A stretch of 64,000 nt of DNA from Halomonas gemina (GCF_023554995.1 NZ_JAMJPK010000003.1:1-64000); one strand, 5' to 3'. Counted from the stretch's first letter, positions 41,694 to 52,182 are shown. The notes: generated by a model from the sequence alone, not told the origin. A program made the numbers and translations.

Positions 41694-42650
41694 TCAGGCG
41701 AAGGACGCCGCATGGGCGTCGAGTTCAGCGGCGGTCAGGGCGAACACCCCATGGCCACCGCGCTCGAATTCGAGCCACAGGAAGGGCACCTCGGGGAAGG
41801 CGGTCTCCAGGTGGTGGTCGGAGTTGCCGACCTCGACGATCAATACGCCCGCCTCGCTGAGGTACTGCCGGGCCTCGCGCAGGATGCGCCGCACGATATC
41901 CAGGCCGTCGGCCCCGGCGCCCAGCGCCAGTGCCGGCTCGTGACGGAACTCGGCGGGCATGGTGGTCAGGTCGCGGGTGTCCACGTAGGGCGGGTTGCAG
42001 ACGATCAGGTCATAGCGCTGCCCGGCGAGCCCCGCGAAGAGGTCGGACTCCACGACACGCACCCGCTCGCCCACCTGGTGGCGGGTGATGTTGATGCGGG
42101 CCACGGCCAGGGCCTCGGGGCTGATGTCGGCCAGGTCGACCTCACAGCCGGGCAGGTGCAGCGCCGTGGCGATGCCGATGCAGCCCGAGCCGGTGCAGAG
42201 GTCGAGCACCCGTTGCGGCGGCTCGACGGGGAACCAGGCGGCGAAACCATGCTCGATCAGCTCGGCGATGGGCGAGCGGGGAATCAGCACCCGCTCGTCA
42301 ACGCTGAAGGGGGCACCCGCGAAGAAGGCCTCGCCCAGCAGGTAGGGCAGCGGACGCCGGGTCTCGATGCGGGCACGCACCAGCGAGACGATGCGGGCGC
42401 GTTCCATGGGCAGCAGCCGCGCCTCGAGCACCGCCGGGTCGACGTTCCAGGGCAGGTGCAGGGCGCCCAGTGTCAGCGCCACGGCCTCGTCCCAGGCGGA
42501 ATCGGTGCCGTGGCCGTAGAAGAGGCCCGCCAGGTGGAACTCGCTGGCGGCCCAGCGCAGGCAGTCACGCAGGGTGACCAGGCCATCGGCGAGGGCCTCA
42601 TCGCTCAGCACGAGGGTGGAGGAAGACGCATCAGGGAGAGATTCAGCCAC
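41694..42650 (-). CDS. prmB: Ribosomal protein L3 N5-glutamine methyltransferase PrmB
   Basis: A 318-residue SAM-dependent methyltransferase. The SAM-binding [14 protein letters not shown] and the catalytic CNPPYVD of N5-glutamine methyltransferases are present. The N-terminal helical part ([25 protein letters not shown]) is the PrmB-specific domain, separating it from PrmC. It lies next to aroC and divergent from the smr gene, the same neighbours as in E. coli. Confidence 0.94.
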   Translation of the reverse strand: MAESLPDASSSTLVLSDEALADGLVTLRDCLRWAASEFHLAGLFYGHGTDSAWDEAVALTLGALHLPWNVDPAVLEARLLPMERARIVSLVRARIETRRPLPYLLGEAFFAGAPFSVDERVLIPRSPIAELIEHGFAAWFPVEPPQRVLDLCTGSGCIGIATALHLPGCEVDLADISPEALAVARINITRHQVGERVRVVESDLFAGLAGQRYDLIVCNPPYVDTRDLTTMPAEFRHEPALALGAGADGLDIVRRILREARQYLSEAGVLIVEVGNSDHHLETAFPEVPFLWLEFERGGHGVFALTAAELDAHAASFA

Positions 42651-42769
42651 GGGGCATCCTGGAGTCGGAGGGTTCGGGTCGGGACAAGAGCCGATTGTAA
42701 CCGGGCCCGCGGTTCACAGCCACGGCAGGGGCGGTATACTGGCGCTTTGCGTCACAAGCCGAATACCCC

Positions 42770-43342
42770 ATGAGTCGAGACCGCCATCTCCCGGACGAGG
42801 ACGAGGTCAGCGCCTTTCGCCAGGCCCTGAAAGAGGCCGGCGTGCGCCCGATCGCCAGCAATCGGGCCGACCCCGGACGCCGGCGCCGGGGAGACCCCGC
42901 CGCGGCCGAACGACGGGCCGCCGCGACCTCGGCCGCTGACGATCTCGCCGCGGCCGGTCGCACCTCGGACGGCCGCGTGGAGCCGGTGCGGCCCTCCGAA
43001 TTCCTCGACTTCGCGCTGCCCGACCTGCCCTGGCGCACCCGCAAGCAGCTCAAGCGCGGACGCATCGGCTGGGAGGCCGGGCTCGACCTGCATGGCTTTA
43101 CCCTCGAGGAGGCCCGGGCGGAGCTGGAGGCCTTCCTGCGCGATGCCGCAACCCGCCGTCGGCGCTGCGTGCTGGTCGTGCACGGCAAGGCCTGGGGCAC
43201 CACCAGCGACTACCCGGTGATCAAGAGCCACGTGAACGCCTGGCTGCGGGAGTGGCCCAGCGTGCTGGCCTTCTGTTCGGCCACCATGATCGACGGCGGC
43301 ACCGGGGCGGTCTATGTGCTGCTCAGGCGGCGCGGCCACTAG
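42770..43342 (+). CDS. smrB: Smr-domain protein SmrB
   Basis: A 190-residue protein. An unstructured Arg/Ala-rich N-terminal region (about 1-85) is followed by a Smr domain with LDLHGFTLEEARAELEAFL and VVHGKAWGTTSDYPVIKSHVNAWL. SmrB in E. coli is a ribosome-associated nuclease that cuts mRNA at collided ribosomes; the DLHG and HGKA-G motifs are present. It lies divergent from prmB in the conserved arrangement. Confidence 0.9.
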   Translation: MSRDRHLPDEDEVSAFRQALKEAGVRPIASNRADPGRRRRGDPAAAERRAAATSAADDLAAAGRTSDGRVEPVRPSEFLDFALPDLPWRTRKQLKRGRIGWEAGLDLHGFTLEEARAELEAFLRDAATRRRRCVLVVHGKAWGTTSDYPVIKSHVNAWLREWPSVLAFCSATMIDGGTGAVYVLLRRRGH

Positions 43343-43355
43343 GCCTGATGCCCCC

Positions 43356-44447
43356 TCAGGACACTTCCTCGCCATCCTGGCCTGCCTTGGCCGGCGGCTC
43401 GACGACGATGGATGGGCTTCCCCAGCCGGGATGGACCCGCCCCTCGAAGCGGTCCAGCGCCTCCGCGGCCAAGTGCCTGCCCAGGCTTATCAACGCCTCG
43501 GCGCGGTGGAACTCGTAGGCGCCACAGACCGTCTTGGGCACCTCGATGAGCACATCCGGCGGGTAACCCGCCACCTTGTACTTGGCCAGGGCCGCCTGGG
43601 TGATGTCGAAGGAGGCCAGCACCATGTCCATCCGCCCCCATTCGCGGCGACCACCCTCCAGGGCCTCTTCCACCTCACTCTTGTCGTCACTGTCGGCGTC
43701 GGTGGTGCTGCCGTTACCAAAGCCATCCAACAGCCGCCGGGTGGCCCCGCGAACCCCGTCGATCCAGCTGGCGAAGTCGACGCCACCGGCACCCCGGGTT
43801 TTCTCCCGCGCCTGCTCCTCGGCCACCTCCTCGGGAGGCAACAGCTCCTCCAGGGTCACCGGACGCGGGCTGTGAGCGGTGACGTTGACCGCCAGCACGA
43901 AATCCGCCTGGGCGGAGACCGTGGGGATGATCGGCAGGGGGTTGAGCAGCCCGCCGTCCACCAGCACCTGGTCACCGCGATGCACCGGCGTGATCACCCC
44001 GGGCACGGCGATGGAGGCGCGGATCGCCTCGAGCAGCGAGCCACTCTGGAACCACACCTCGCGCTGGCGCGTCAGGTCGGTGGCCACAGTGGTCACGGCA
44101 ATCGCCAGGTCCTCGATGCGGGTATCACCGATCAGGCTCTCGAGCTTGTCCATCACCTTGCTGGCCTTCATGGCCCCCATGGGGCTCCAGGTGACATCGA
44201 CCAGCCTGAGCACATCGAAGTAGTCCAGCCGACAGACCCAGTCGCGGTAGGCGGCCAGTTCCCCCGCCGCATAGACGCCGCCCACCAGGGCGCCCATTGA
44301 GCAGCCGGAGATCGCCACCACCCGGTAGCCCCGCGCCTCGAGTTCCTCGATGACGCCGATATGGGCATAGCCCCGGGCACCCCCACTGCCGAGCACCAGC
44401 GCCACGTTCCTGCCCCTTGTGCTCTTGACCGCTCTTCGCTGGCTCAT
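43356..44447 (-). CDS. Patatin-like phospholipase family protein
   Basis: A 363-residue patatin-like protein. The oxyanion loop is GSGGARGYAHIG at residues 20-31, the nucleophile S50 is in GCSMG, and the catalytic aspartate is in VDGG near 165. The C-terminal 120 residues have an acidic linker and a conserved segment ending at a Pro/Gly-rich tail. It resembles RssA/YlbK-type serine hydrolases; the natural lipid substrate is unknown. Its ATG overlaps the downstream hydrolase frame end region in the same strand order, suggesting separate but adjacent transcription. Confidence 0.87.
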   Translation of the reverse strand: MSQRRAVKSTRGRNVALVLGSGGARGYAHIGVIEELEARGYRVVAISGCSMGALVGGVYAAGELAAYRDWVCRLDYFDVLRLVDVTWSPMGAMKASKVMDKLESLIGDTRIEDLAIAVTTVATDLTRQREVWFQSGSLLEAIRASIAVPGVITPVHRGDQVLVDGGLLNPLPIIPTVSAQADFVLAVNVTAHSPRPVTLEELLPPEEVAEEQAREKTRGAGGVDFASWIDGVRGATRRLLDGFGNGSTTDADSDDKSEVEEALEGGRREWGRMDMVLASFDITQAALAKYKVAGYPPDVLIEVPKTVCGAYEFHRAEALISLGRHLAAEALDRFEGRVHPGWGSPSIVVEPPAKAGQDGEEVS

Positions 44448-45331
44448 GACGCGTCCCCCCTCTCGGCTTCCACGTAGCCCTCATGCCATCTCACGATGGC
44501 CTGCGCCACCGCCACGGTGGCCGATGGCTCCAGGTGCAGGTGATGGCCGCCGGGCAGCACGCGACGAGTCAGCCTCGCCACCGCCGCCCGAGCCTGGCGT
44601 GCCCGCGACCGCTCGCCCAGGATGCCGGCCTCCCCCTCCACCAGCAGCACCGGGCTGCGGATCGCCGTGAGCATGGCGCCCACCTGCTGGGGAGAGAACC
44701 GTACCAGGGAGGGACGCAGCAGTCCGGCATCGGTGCGCAGCTGCACATGGCCGTCGGGCAATGCCTCGAGGTTGCGTAGGACCAGCGGGCGTGCCGTCTC
44801 GGCATCGATGGGCGTCGCCCCGCCGGCCACCCGTGCCGCCACGGCGGTCTCCTTATCAGGATAGCGCGGCGGCGGCGAGAGGGGGCGTCGATCGGCGAGC
44901 AGGCCCTTGCGCAGCTGGGCAGGCGCCTCTCCGGCTTCGGTGGTCAGGGCCCCCAGGCCGTCGATCAGCACCAGCGACTCGACCCGCTCCGGCAGGGCGG
45001 CGGCCGCCAGGCAGGCCACCCCGGCCCCCATGGAGTGGGCCAGCAGGGGCACCCGCGCTAGGCCCAGCTGGTCGCAGGCATCGAGGAGGTCGTGGCAGTA
45101 GTCCCAGAGCGCATAGTCGCCACGACGGTGGCGGGACAGGCCGTGGCCGGCAAAGTCGATGGCCACCACCCGGATGCCGAGGGCGGCGACCAGCCGGGGC
45201 GCCAGGCGCGAGAAGCTGGCGGCATTGTCCAGCCAGCCGTGCAGCGCCAGCCAGGTGGGGGCCTGCTCATCGCCCCAGGCCAGTGCCGCCAGGCGGCCCC
45301 CGGCCAGCCTCAGGGAACGGGGCTCACGCAT
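44444..45331 (-). CDS. Alpha/beta-fold hydrolase (first of a pair)
   Basis: A 295-residue alpha/beta hydrolase. The segments WLALHGWLDNAASFSRLAP (oxyanion) and LLAHSMGAGVA (nucleophile Ser) are present, with the catalytic His in LPGGHHLHLEP. The substrate is unknown. The start at 45331 overlaps the preceding hydrolase gene by eight bases, and its stop overlaps the patatin start by four bases, so the three lipolytic-type genes form a tightly coupled run. Confidence 0.87.
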   Translation of the reverse strand: MREPRSLRLAGGRLAALAWGDEQAPTWLALHGWLDNAASFSRLAPRLVAALGIRVVAIDFAGHGLSRHRRGDYALWDYCHDLLDACDQLGLARVPLLAHSMGAGVACLAAAALPERVESLVLIDGLGALTTEAGEAPAQLRKGLLADRRPLSPPPRYPDKETAVAARVAGGATPIDAETARPLVLRNLEALPDGHVQLRTDAGLLRPSLVRFSPQQVGAMLTAIRSPVLLVEGEAGILGERSRARQARAAVARLTRRVLPGGHHLHLEPSATVAVAQAIVRWHEGYVEAERGDAS

Positions 45332-46142
45332 GTCGACGCTCCAGCAGATCATCGAGCATGGCCAGCAGGGCCGAGCGGGTCTGGTCGGGGTGCTCCATGG
45401 GGAACATGTGCCCGCCCGGGACCTGGGCCACGCTCACGCCCCGTCGCGCCAGACGGCGGCGCCGACGCGAGGTGAGCAGGTCGGACTCGGCGCCGGCCAG
45501 CACCCCCAGGGGCACCCTGACCCGCCTGGGGAGGTCGCCGAGGTGGTCCGGCAGGTGGCGGAAGATCTGCACCTCGATGTCGGGGTCGTAGAGCAGCACC
45601 ACGCGCCCGTCATCCAGCTCCCGGGTACCGCCGTCCACGTAGTCGTGCAGGGCGGCCTCGGTGAAGCGCCGGAAGAGCCCCCGCCGGCGCAGGTAGTGGA
45701 ACATGGCCTGGCGGTCGGGCCAGCTGTCACGACGGCCCAGGCTCCTGCCCGCAGGGGTCACCCGGTCGGCCAGGCCCAGGCGTTTGGCCGCCTTCATGGC
45801 CCAGGCCTCCAGGCCCAGCATCAGGGGCGGGTCGAGCAACACCACGCAGCGGAACCGCTCAGGGGAGTGCTCGGCGGCCATGGCCATCAACACGCCGCCC
45901 ATGGAGTGGCCCACGCCGACCACCGGGCCCGGGAAGCGGGCCAGGTGCTCGAGCAGCTCGTCACGCAGGGCCAGCCAGTTGTGGCCGACGGGGAAGTCGG
46001 GGTGATGGCCCAGTCGGTCCAGCGGGTGCAGGTCGAATCGCTCTCCCAGCGGCGCCAGGAAGCTGCGGTAGCTCTGTCCCGGGAAGCCGTTGGCGTGGGC
46101 GAAGACGAGGGGAATGCGCGAGGCGTGGTCGGATCTGCTCAT
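45324..46142 (-). CDS. Alpha/beta-fold hydrolase (second of a pair)
   Basis: A 272-residue alpha/beta hydrolase with LVFAHANGFPGQSYRSFLAPL (oxyanion), VGVGHSMGGVLMAMA (nucleophile Ser) and VPGGHMFPMEHP (catalytic His). The FAHANGFP motif places it in a different subfamily from its neighbour, so the two are not a recent duplication. The ATG at 46142 (MSRSDHASRIPLV) follows AGGATAG. It overlaps the next gene by eight bases. The substrate is unknown. Confidence 0.87.
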   Translation of the reverse strand: MSRSDHASRIPLVFAHANGFPGQSYRSFLAPLGERFDLHPLDRLGHHPDFPVGHNWLALRDELLEHLARFPGPVVGVGHSMGGVLMAMAAEHSPERFRCVVLLDPPLMLGLEAWAMKAAKRLGLADRVTPAGRSLGRRDSWPDRQAMFHYLRRRGLFRRFTEAALHDYVDGGTRELDDGRVVLLYDPDIEVQIFRHLPDHLGDLPRRVRVPLGVLAGAESDLLTSRRRRRLARRGVSVAQVPGGHMFPMEHPDQTRSALLAMLDDLLERRHA

Positions 46143-46260
46143 GGACTCTATCCTGCTGGCGGGCGCCCGGCCGGCACCCTTCTGGCGATAGCAGGCTAAC
46201 GGGATTACCATGTTTCGCCAAGTCGCCCGGCGACGACAGGCCAATCGACAGGAGACCCTC

Positions 46261-46365
46261 GTGGCAGACCCCCGCAAGCCCGTCCGTGATACCCGTACCC
46301 GCAACCGCGTGTTCCTGGTGACCGTGGCGGCCGCCATCGTCGTCGGCTTCTGGCTGACGCGCTAG
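46261..46365 (+). CDS. 34-residue membrane microprotein, function unknown
   Basis: A short frame starting GTG at 46261 with a very good ribosome site (AGGAG, six-base spacing). It encodes a charged N-terminus (ADPRKPVRDTRTRNR) followed by one membrane segment (VFLVTVAAAIVVGFWL) and TR. The stop is ten bases before the AEC transporter ATG, so the two are probably co-transcribed. An in-frame ATG at 46210 would add 17 residues but has no ribosome site. I do not recognise the family. Confidence 0.6.
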   Translation: MADPRKPVRDTRTRNRVFLVTVAAAIVVGFWLTR

Positions 46366-46375
46366 GCCAGGCCCC

Positions 46376-47323
46376 ATGGAGCTCTCCGCCCTCTTCCTGC
46401 AGACCCTGGAGATCACCCTGCCGGTCTTCGCCATGGTGTTCATCGGCCTCGGCCTGAAGCGCGCCGGCTGGATCGACCAGGCCTTCGTCGCCACCGCCTC
46501 GATGCTGGTCTTCAAGGCCACCCTGCCGACGCTGATCTTTCTCAGCATCATCCGTGCCGACCTGGCGGCCACCCTCAACCCGGCGCTGCTCGGCTTCTTC
46601 GCCCTGGCGACCCTGGGCAGCTTCCTGTTCAGCTGGGGCTGGGCGATCCTGCGCGTGCCCCGTGAGGAGCGCGGCGTCTACGTCCAGGGCGCCTTTCGTG
46701 GCAACTGCGGCATCGTGGGCCTGGCGCTCGCCGCCGGCATGTACGGCGACTACGGGCTCTCCGCCGGTGGCCTGCTGCTGGGGGTGGTGATCCTCACCTA
46801 CAACGCCTTCTCGGTGATCGCCCTGGCCAGCTATCAGGAGGGCCGGCGTACCGACTGGCGCAACATCCTCGGGCATATCGCCACCAACCCGCTGATCCTC
46901 GCCGTGGTCGCCGCCGTTCCAGTGGCCGCCGTCGGGTTGCCCCTGCCTGGCTGGTTGATGACCTCTGGTGACTATTTCGCCTCGCTGACCCTGCCGCTGG
47001 CGCTGATCTGCGTCGGCGCCACCCTGTCGCTTGGCGAGATCCGCGACTCGGGCCGGCTGGCGATCAGCGCCAGCCTGATGAAGATGGTCACCCTGCCGGC
47101 CCTGGCCACCGGCGCCGCCTGGGGGGCCGGCTTCGAGGGCCGCGAACTCGGGGTGCTGTTCCTGTTCTTCGCCAGTCCCACCGCCGCCGCGGCCTTCGTG
47201 ATGGCCAAGGCGATGGGCGGCAATGCCGCGCTCACCGCCAACATCATCGCCATGACCACGCTGATGGCAAGCGTGACCATCACCCTGGGGGCCTTCGGGC
47301 TCAGGGCCGCAGGCCTGATCTAG
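46376..47323 (+). CDS. AEC family transporter
   Basis: A 315-residue auxin-efflux-carrier family protein with about ten hydrophobic segments in two five-helix halves. NCGIVGLALAAGMYG in the first half and SLTLPLALICVGATLSL plus SPTAAAAFVMAKAMGGN in the second are family features. Bacterial members (YfdV, MdcF, MleP) move dicarboxylates or are uncharacterised; the substrate is unknown. Its TAG stop overlaps the convergent sixA stop. Confidence 0.87.
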   Translation: MELSALFLQTLEITLPVFAMVFIGLGLKRAGWIDQAFVATASMLVFKATLPTLIFLSIIRADLAATLNPALLGFFALATLGSFLFSWGWAILRVPREERGVYVQGAFRGNCGIVGLALAAGMYGDYGLSAGGLLLGVVILTYNAFSVIALASYQEGRRTDWRNILGHIATNPLILAVVAAVPVAAVGLPLPGWLMTSGDYFASLTLPLALICVGATLSLGEIRDSGRLAISASLMKMVTLPALATGAAWGAGFEGRELGVLFLFFASPTAAAAFVMAKAMGGNAALTANIIAMTTLMASVTITLGAFGLRAAGLI

Positions 47324-47802
47324 TTCAGGTCGGTGGGCGCCGTGAAACGCGCCAGCCTGGCGCAACCGGCTGCAAAAACATCGGCGTCGAGTTCGGCCAC
47401 AGCGCCGGTAGGAAAGCCGGGGCCACGATCGGCGCGGCCCTCCACCAGCAGGCCGCTGAGCATTCCCACCAGCGGCATATGGCTGACCAGCATCAGTGGC
47501 CGGTCCTCAACCTCGCCGAGCAGCCACTCCAACACGCTCTCGGGAGGGTCGTCGGGCGTGATGATCGGCAGCGGCTCCACCGCGAGCCCCAGGGGCTCGG
47601 CGATCCGCTCCGCCGTCTGCCGGGCCCGCACGTAAGGGCTGGCCAGCAGGCGCAGGCGACTGAGGTCCAGGTCCTCGCGTGCGGCGAGCCAGCGGCCCAT
47701 GCGCTGCGCCTCCTCCTCTCCGCGTGGGGTCAGCTCGCGCTCGGCATCGGGACGGCCCGGCGCGGCCTCGCCGTGTCGCATGATCAGCAGCCGCTCAACC
47801 AT
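47320..47802 (-). CDS. sixA: Phosphohistidine phosphatase SixA
   Basis: A 160-residue histidine phosphatase. [12 protein letters not shown] carries the catalytic [17 protein letters not shown] the second Arg, and [13 protein letters not shown] the second His. SixA dephosphorylates phosphohistidine in HPt domains and PtsO/NPr in E. coli. The start at 47802 overlaps the end of gpsA by eight bases, the usual gpsA-sixA arrangement. Confidence 0.9.
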   Translation of the reverse strand: MVERLLIMRHGEAAPGRPDAERELTPRGEEEAQRMGRWLAAREDLDLSRLRLLASPYVRARQTAERIAEPLGLAVEPLPIITPDDPPESVLEWLLGEVEDRPLMLVSHMPLVGMLSGLLVEGRADRGPGFPTGAVAELDADVFAAGCARLARFTAPTDLN

Positions 47803-48862
47803 GGCGCTCGCCCCCGTCGCGACGATCCTGCTGCACATCCTTGCGCGGCAGCACGAACTCCACGTCGCTACTCTGCTCGCCGAGCATCAGCAGTCGCGCC
47901 ATGTCCCGGGCCGGCACACCCTTGAACAGCACCTGGTAGAGGCCCTCGGCCAGCGGCATGTAGACGCCATCCTCGTGGGCCTTGTCGCGCACCAGGCGCA
48001 CGGTGTTGACCCCCTCGGCGACCTGGCCCAGGGCCTGGACCGCCTCCTCCAGGGTCTTGCCCTCGCCCAGGGCCTGGCCCACCCGGTAGTTGCGCGACAG
48101 CGCCGAGGAGCAGGTGACGATCAGATCCCCTACCCCGGCGAGCCCCAGGAAGGTCATGGGGTTGGCCCCCTGGTCCACCGCGAAGCGGCTCATCTCGGCC
48201 AGTGCGCGGGTCATCAGCATGCTGCGGGTGTTCTCGCCCATGCCCAGCGCCGCCGCCATGCCGGCGGCGATCGCGTAGATGTTCTTCAGCGCCCCGCCCA
48301 GTTCCACGCCATAGCGGTCGTTGCTGGCATAGACCCGGAAGTAGTCGCAGCCCAGAGCGCTCTGCACGCGGGTGCGGGTCTCCGGGTCGTCGCTGGCGAT
48401 CACCGTGGCGGTGAGCTGCTTATCGGCGATCTCCGAGGCCAGGTTCGGCCCCGAGATCACGCCGATATGCGGAAAGCCGGTCTCCTCCTCGAGGATCTGG
48501 CTCATCAGCTTGAAGCCCTCCTCCTGGATGCCCTTGGTGGTGCTGACGAGAATCTGCGCCTGGTGCAGAAAGGGCCGTGCCTTGCGCACCACCTCGCGGA
48601 AGGCCTTGGAGGGGATGGCCACCAGCACCAGCTCGGCGCCCTCTAGGACCTCGGCCATCTCGGTGGAGGCCACCACCGCGGCATTGATAGCGTAGTCGGG
48701 CAGGTAGCGGCCGTTACGGTGCTCGCGGGTGATCTGCGCCGCCAGGTCGGGGTCGCGCAGCCACTGGCGCACCTCGGCCCCGTTGTCGGCGGCGATGCTG
48801 GCCAGGGCGGTGCCGAAGCTGCCGCCGCCGAGCACCGCCACGCGCATGGATTGGTCTGACAT
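47795..48862 (-). CDS. gpsA: Glycerol-3-phosphate dehydrogenase [NAD(P)+]
   Basis: A 355-residue enzyme. The N-terminal nucleotide-binding [14 protein letters not shown], the glycine loop [12 protein letters not shown], the catalytic lysine region [23 protein letters not shown], and [13 protein letters not shown] are present. It makes sn-glycerol 3-phosphate for phospholipid synthesis. The C-terminal 20 or so residues ([15 protein letters not shown]) are charged and extend beyond the core domain. It overlaps sixA. Confidence 0.95.
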   Translation of the reverse strand: MSDQSMRVAVLGGGSFGTALASIAADNGAEVRQWLRDPDLAAQITREHRNGRYLPDYAINAAVVASTEMAEVLEGAELVLVAIPSKAFREVVRKARPFLHQAQILVSTTKGIQEEGFKLMSQILEEETGFPHIGVISGPNLASEIADKQLTATVIASDDPETRTRVQSALGCDYFRVYASNDRYGVELGGALKNIYAIAAGMAAALGMGENTRSMLMTRALAEMSRFAVDQGANPMTFLGLAGVGDLIVTCSSALSRNYRVGQALGEGKTLEEAVQALGQVAEGVNTVRLVRDKAHEDGVYMPLAEGLYQVLFKGVPARDMARLLMLGEQSSDVEFVLPRKDVQQDRRDGGERHG

Positions 48863-48902
48863 GGTCGCCCCGGGAAGTTGAATGGATGTGGGGAGTGTAA
48901 CG

Positions 48903-48926
48903 AAAAAACGCCCCGCGAAGGGGCGT
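48903..48926 (-). terminator. Intrinsic terminator of pntB
   Basis: ACGCCCC and GGGGCGT form a 7-bp stem with a 5-base loop, followed on the minus strand by TTTTTT. It lies 50 bases beyond the pntB stop and upstream of gpsA, so it separates the two transcripts. Confidence 0.85.
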
Positions 48927-48976
48927 ATCAGAGTAGAGAAAGGCCCGGGCCGGCAATGCGGCCCGGAGCACCCGGG

Positions 48977-50422
48977 TCAGTCGATCAGGTGCAGCAGCGA
49001 GTCGATGCTCGATCTGGCATCGCCGTAGAACATCCGCGTGTTCTCCTTGAAGAACAGCGGGTTCTCGATGCCGGAGTAGCCGGTCCCCTGGCCCCGCTTG
49101 CAGACGAAGACCTGCTTGGACTCCCAGACCTTGAGCACCGGCATGCCGGCGATGGGGCTGTTGGGGTCATCCTCGGCGGCCGGGTTGACGATGTCGTTGG
49201 AGCCGATGACGATCACCACGTCGGTGGTGGGGAAGTCGTCGTTGATCTCGTCCATCTCCAGCACGATGTCGTAGGGCACCTTGGCCTCGGCGAGCAGCAC
49301 GTTCATGTGACCCGGCAGGCGACCGGCCACCGGGTGGATGCCGAAGCGCACGTTCTTGCCGGCGGCGCGCAGCTTGCGGGTCAGCTCGCTGACCGCGTTC
49401 TGGGCCTGGGCCACCGCCATGCCGTAGCCCGGCACGATGATCACGCTGTCGGCATCATTGAGGGCGCTGGCCACGCCGCCGGCGTCGATGGAGATTTGCT
49501 CCCCCTCCATCTCCGCGGCCTCGCCAGCAGTAGCGCCACCGAAGCCACCCAGAATGACGTTGATGAAGTTGCGGTTCATCGCCTTGCACATGATGTACGA
49601 GAGGATGGCACCGGAGGAGCCCACCAGGGCGCCGGTGACGATCAGCAGGTCGTTGGAGAGCGTGAAGCCGATGGCCGCCGCGGCCCAGCCGGAGTAGCTG
49701 TTGAGCATCGACACCACCACCGGCATGTCGGCACCACCGATGCCCATGATCAGGTGGTAACCGATGAAGAAGGCCAGCGCCGCCAGCACCAGCAGGGTCC
49801 AGAAGCCGGCACCGTTGAGATAGAGGATGGCCATCAGCAGCGACAGGGCCGCCGCCCCGGCGTTGAGCATATGTCCGCCGGGCAGCTGCCTCGGCTTGCC
49901 GTCGACCTTGCCGGCGAGCTTGCCGAAGGCGATCACCGAGCCGGTGAAGGTCACCGCGCCGATGAAGATACCCAGCACCACCTCGACCTGCAGGAACATC
50001 AGCTCGTCCGGCGCCTTGGTGGCCACCAGGGCGGCAAAGGCCGAGAACTCCTCCATGGAGGCATCGATGGCCCGCGCCGCCATCACCCGGCGCCGCTCCA
50101 GGTCCGCGCTCCAGGCCACGAAGACTGCGGCCAGGCCGACGAAGCTGTGCAGTGCCGCCACCAGCTGGGGCATCTCGGTCATGTCGACCTTGCCGGCCAC
50201 GTAGACGCCGACACCCGCCCCGATCAGCATCATCGGGATCATCCACCAGTAGCCACCGATGCCCGGCCCGAAGGCGGTGAAGAACACCGCCACGGCCATG
50301 CCGACGATGCCATACCAGACGGCCCGCTTGGCCTTCTCCTGGTTACTCAACCCCCCCAGCGAGAGGATGAACAATACACTTGCCGCGATCGCCGCGGCAG
50401 ATACGAATCCTTGACCCAACAT
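48977..50422 (-). CDS. pntB: NAD(P) transhydrogenase subunit beta
   Basis: A 481-residue subunit. The N-terminal 270 residues carry about nine membrane segments (domain II), followed by the NADP(H)-binding domain III with [41 protein letters not shown] and [16 protein letters not shown]. With PntA it couples proton entry to NADPH formation. It starts 16 bases after pntA and ends at a strong terminator. Confidence 0.96.
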   Translation of the reverse strand: MLGQGFVSAAAIAASVLFILSLGGLSNQEKAKRAVWYGIVGMAVAVFFTAFGPGIGGYWWMIPMMLIGAGVGVYVAGKVDMTEMPQLVAALHSFVGLAAVFVAWSADLERRRVMAARAIDASMEEFSAFAALVATKAPDELMFLQVEVVLGIFIGAVTFTGSVIAFGKLAGKVDGKPRQLPGGHMLNAGAAALSLLMAILYLNGAGFWTLLVLAALAFFIGYHLIMGIGGADMPVVVSMLNSYSGWAAAAIGFTLSNDLLIVTGALVGSSGAILSYIMCKAMNRNFINVILGGFGGATAGEAAEMEGEQISIDAGGVASALNDADSVIIVPGYGMAVAQAQNAVSELTRKLRAAGKNVRFGIHPVAGRLPGHMNVLLAEAKVPYDIVLEMDEINDDFPTTDVVIVIGSNDIVNPAAEDDPNSPIAGMPVLKVWESKQVFVCKRGQGTGYSGIENPLFFKENTRMFYGDARSSIDSLLHLID

Positions 50423-50438
50423 GTCGTGTCTCCGCCGC

Positions 50439-52010
50439 TCAGGATTTCTGGAACATGGCCAGCATCCGGCGTGTCACCAGGAAGCCACCCACGATATTGA
50501 TGGACGCGATCAGCACCGAGATCGCCGCGAGCACGCCGACGACGATGCTGCCGGAGCCGATCTGCAGGACCGCCCCGAGGATGATGATGCCGGAGATCGC
50601 ATTGGTCACCGCCATCAGCGGCGTATGCAGCGAATGGCTGACGCCCCAGATCACCTGGAAGCCGACGAAGCAGGCCAGCACGAAGACGATGAAGTGCTGC
50701 ATGAAGGAGGCCGGGGCCACCTGGCCGAGCAGCAGCATCAGCGCGCCGCCCACGGCGAGCAGCGTCACCTGGCGCTTGGTCTGCGCCTTGAAGGCGGCGT
50801 GTTCGGCGGCCTTCTTCTCCTCCGGCGTCGGCTCCTTCTCCTTGGGCTTGGGCTTGGCCGCGGCAATCGCCTTCACCTTGGGCGGCGGCGGCGGGAAGGT
50901 GACCTCGCCCTGGTGGGTGACCGTGGCGCCGCGAATCACGTCGTCTTCCATGTCATGCACGACCTTGCCGTCCTTCTCGGGCGTGAGGTCGGTGAGCATG
51001 TGGCGGATGTTAGTGGAGTAGAGCAGCGAGGCCTGGGTGGCCATGCGCGAGGGGAAGTCGGTATAGCCGACGACCGTCACGCCGTTGTCGGTCACCACCT
51101 TCTCGTCGGCCCGGGTCAGGTCGCAGTTGCCGCCCTTCTCGGCCGCCAGGTCGACGATCACCGAGCCGGGCTTCATGGCCTCGACCATGTCCTCCAGCCA
51201 CAGCTTGGGGGCCGGCTTGCCGGGGATCAGCGCCGTGGTAATCACGATGTCGACATCCGGGGCCTGCTCGCGGAAGCACTCCAGCTGCTTCTCGCGGAAC
51301 TCGGGGCTGGAGGGCGCGGCATAGCCGCCACTCTCCGAACCGTCCTGGCTCTCATCGAAGTCGAGGAACAGGAACTCGGCGCCCATCGACTCAATCTGCT
51401 CGGCCACCTCGGGGCGCACATCGAAGGCGCGCACCACGGCCCCCAGGCTGGTAGCGGTGCCGATGGCGGAGAGGCCCGCCACGCCGGCGCCGATCACCAG
51501 CACCTTGGCCGGCGGCACCTTGCCCGCGGCGGTCACCTGGCCGGTGAAGAAGCGTCCGAAGTTGTTGCCCGCCTCGATCACCGCGCGATAGCCGGCGATA
51601 TTGGCCATCGACGAGAGCGCATCCATCTTCTGTGCCCGGGAGATGCGCGGCACCATGTCCATGGCAATCACGGTGGCCCCCTGGGCCTTGCACAACTCGA
51701 GCAGCGCCTCGTTCTGGGCCGGCCAGAAGAAGGCGATCAGCGTCTGCCCCTCGCGCAGACGACGGGCCTCCTCCTCGGAGGGTTCGCGGACCTTGATGAC
51801 CACCTCGGCCTCGGTCCAGAGCGCCTCGACCCCGTCGACGACGGTGACCCCGGCCTCGCGGTAGGCCTCATCGTTGAAGCCCGCGGCCACCCCGGCCCCG
51901 GCCTCGATCAGGCATTCATGTCCCAGTTTCTGGATCTGCTTCGCGCTCTCGGGGGTCAGCGCAACACGCGCTTCCCCCCGGGCACTCTCCTTCGGTGCGC
52001 CTATCTTCAC
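50439..52010 (-). CDS. pntA: NAD(P) transhydrogenase subunit alpha
   Basis: A 523-residue full-length alpha subunit. The NAD(H)-binding domain I (about 1-380; [37 protein letters not shown]) is followed by a Pro/Lys-rich linker and four C-terminal membrane segments. The start is a GTG at 52010, preceded by AAGGAG at seven bases; the ATG inside that ribosome site is out of frame. A 17-bp hairpin lies in the leader about 20 bases upstream. Confidence 0.95.
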   Translation of the reverse strand: MKIGAPKESARGEARVALTPESAKQIQKLGHECLIEAGAGVAAGFNDEAYREAGVTVVDGVEALWTEAEVVIKVREPSEEEARRLREGQTLIAFFWPAQNEALLELCKAQGATVIAMDMVPRISRAQKMDALSSMANIAGYRAVIEAGNNFGRFFTGQVTAAGKVPPAKVLVIGAGVAGLSAIGTATSLGAVVRAFDVRPEVAEQIESMGAEFLFLDFDESQDGSESGGYAAPSSPEFREKQLECFREQAPDVDIVITTALIPGKPAPKLWLEDMVEAMKPGSVIVDLAAEKGGNCDLTRADEKVVTDNGVTVVGYTDFPSRMATQASLLYSTNIRHMLTDLTPEKDGKVVHDMEDDVIRGATVTHQGEVTFPPPPPKVKAIAAAKPKPKEKEPTPEEKKAAEHAAFKAQTKRQVTLLAVGGALMLLLGQVAPASFMQHFIVFVLACFVGFQVIWGVSHSLHTPLMAVTNAISGIIILGAVLQIGSGSIVVGVLAAISVLIASINIVGGFLVTRRMLAMFQKS

Positions 52011-52029
52011 GTTCCATCTCCTTGCTTCA

Positions 52030-52046
52030 GGCCGCCCTAGGCGGCC
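52030..52046 (-). other. Leader hairpin upstream of pntA
   Basis: GGCCGCC and GGCGGCC form a perfect 7-bp stem with a 3-base loop, 20 bases before the pntA GTG and just outside its ribosome site. It could influence translation. A larger inverted pair (GATGCCCG/CGGGCATC) lies further upstream at about 52068-52123. Confidence 0.45.
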
Positions 52047-52182
52047 CCACAATGACTGAATCGGTGCCGATGCCCGGTGCCGAGAACCAGAACGCTATAG
52101 AGCACCACAACGCGGGCATCGGATCAAGGTCGCTTAGGGCGCTCCTCACCAAAACCCGGGCCCCATCAGGCCCTCGAAAACG

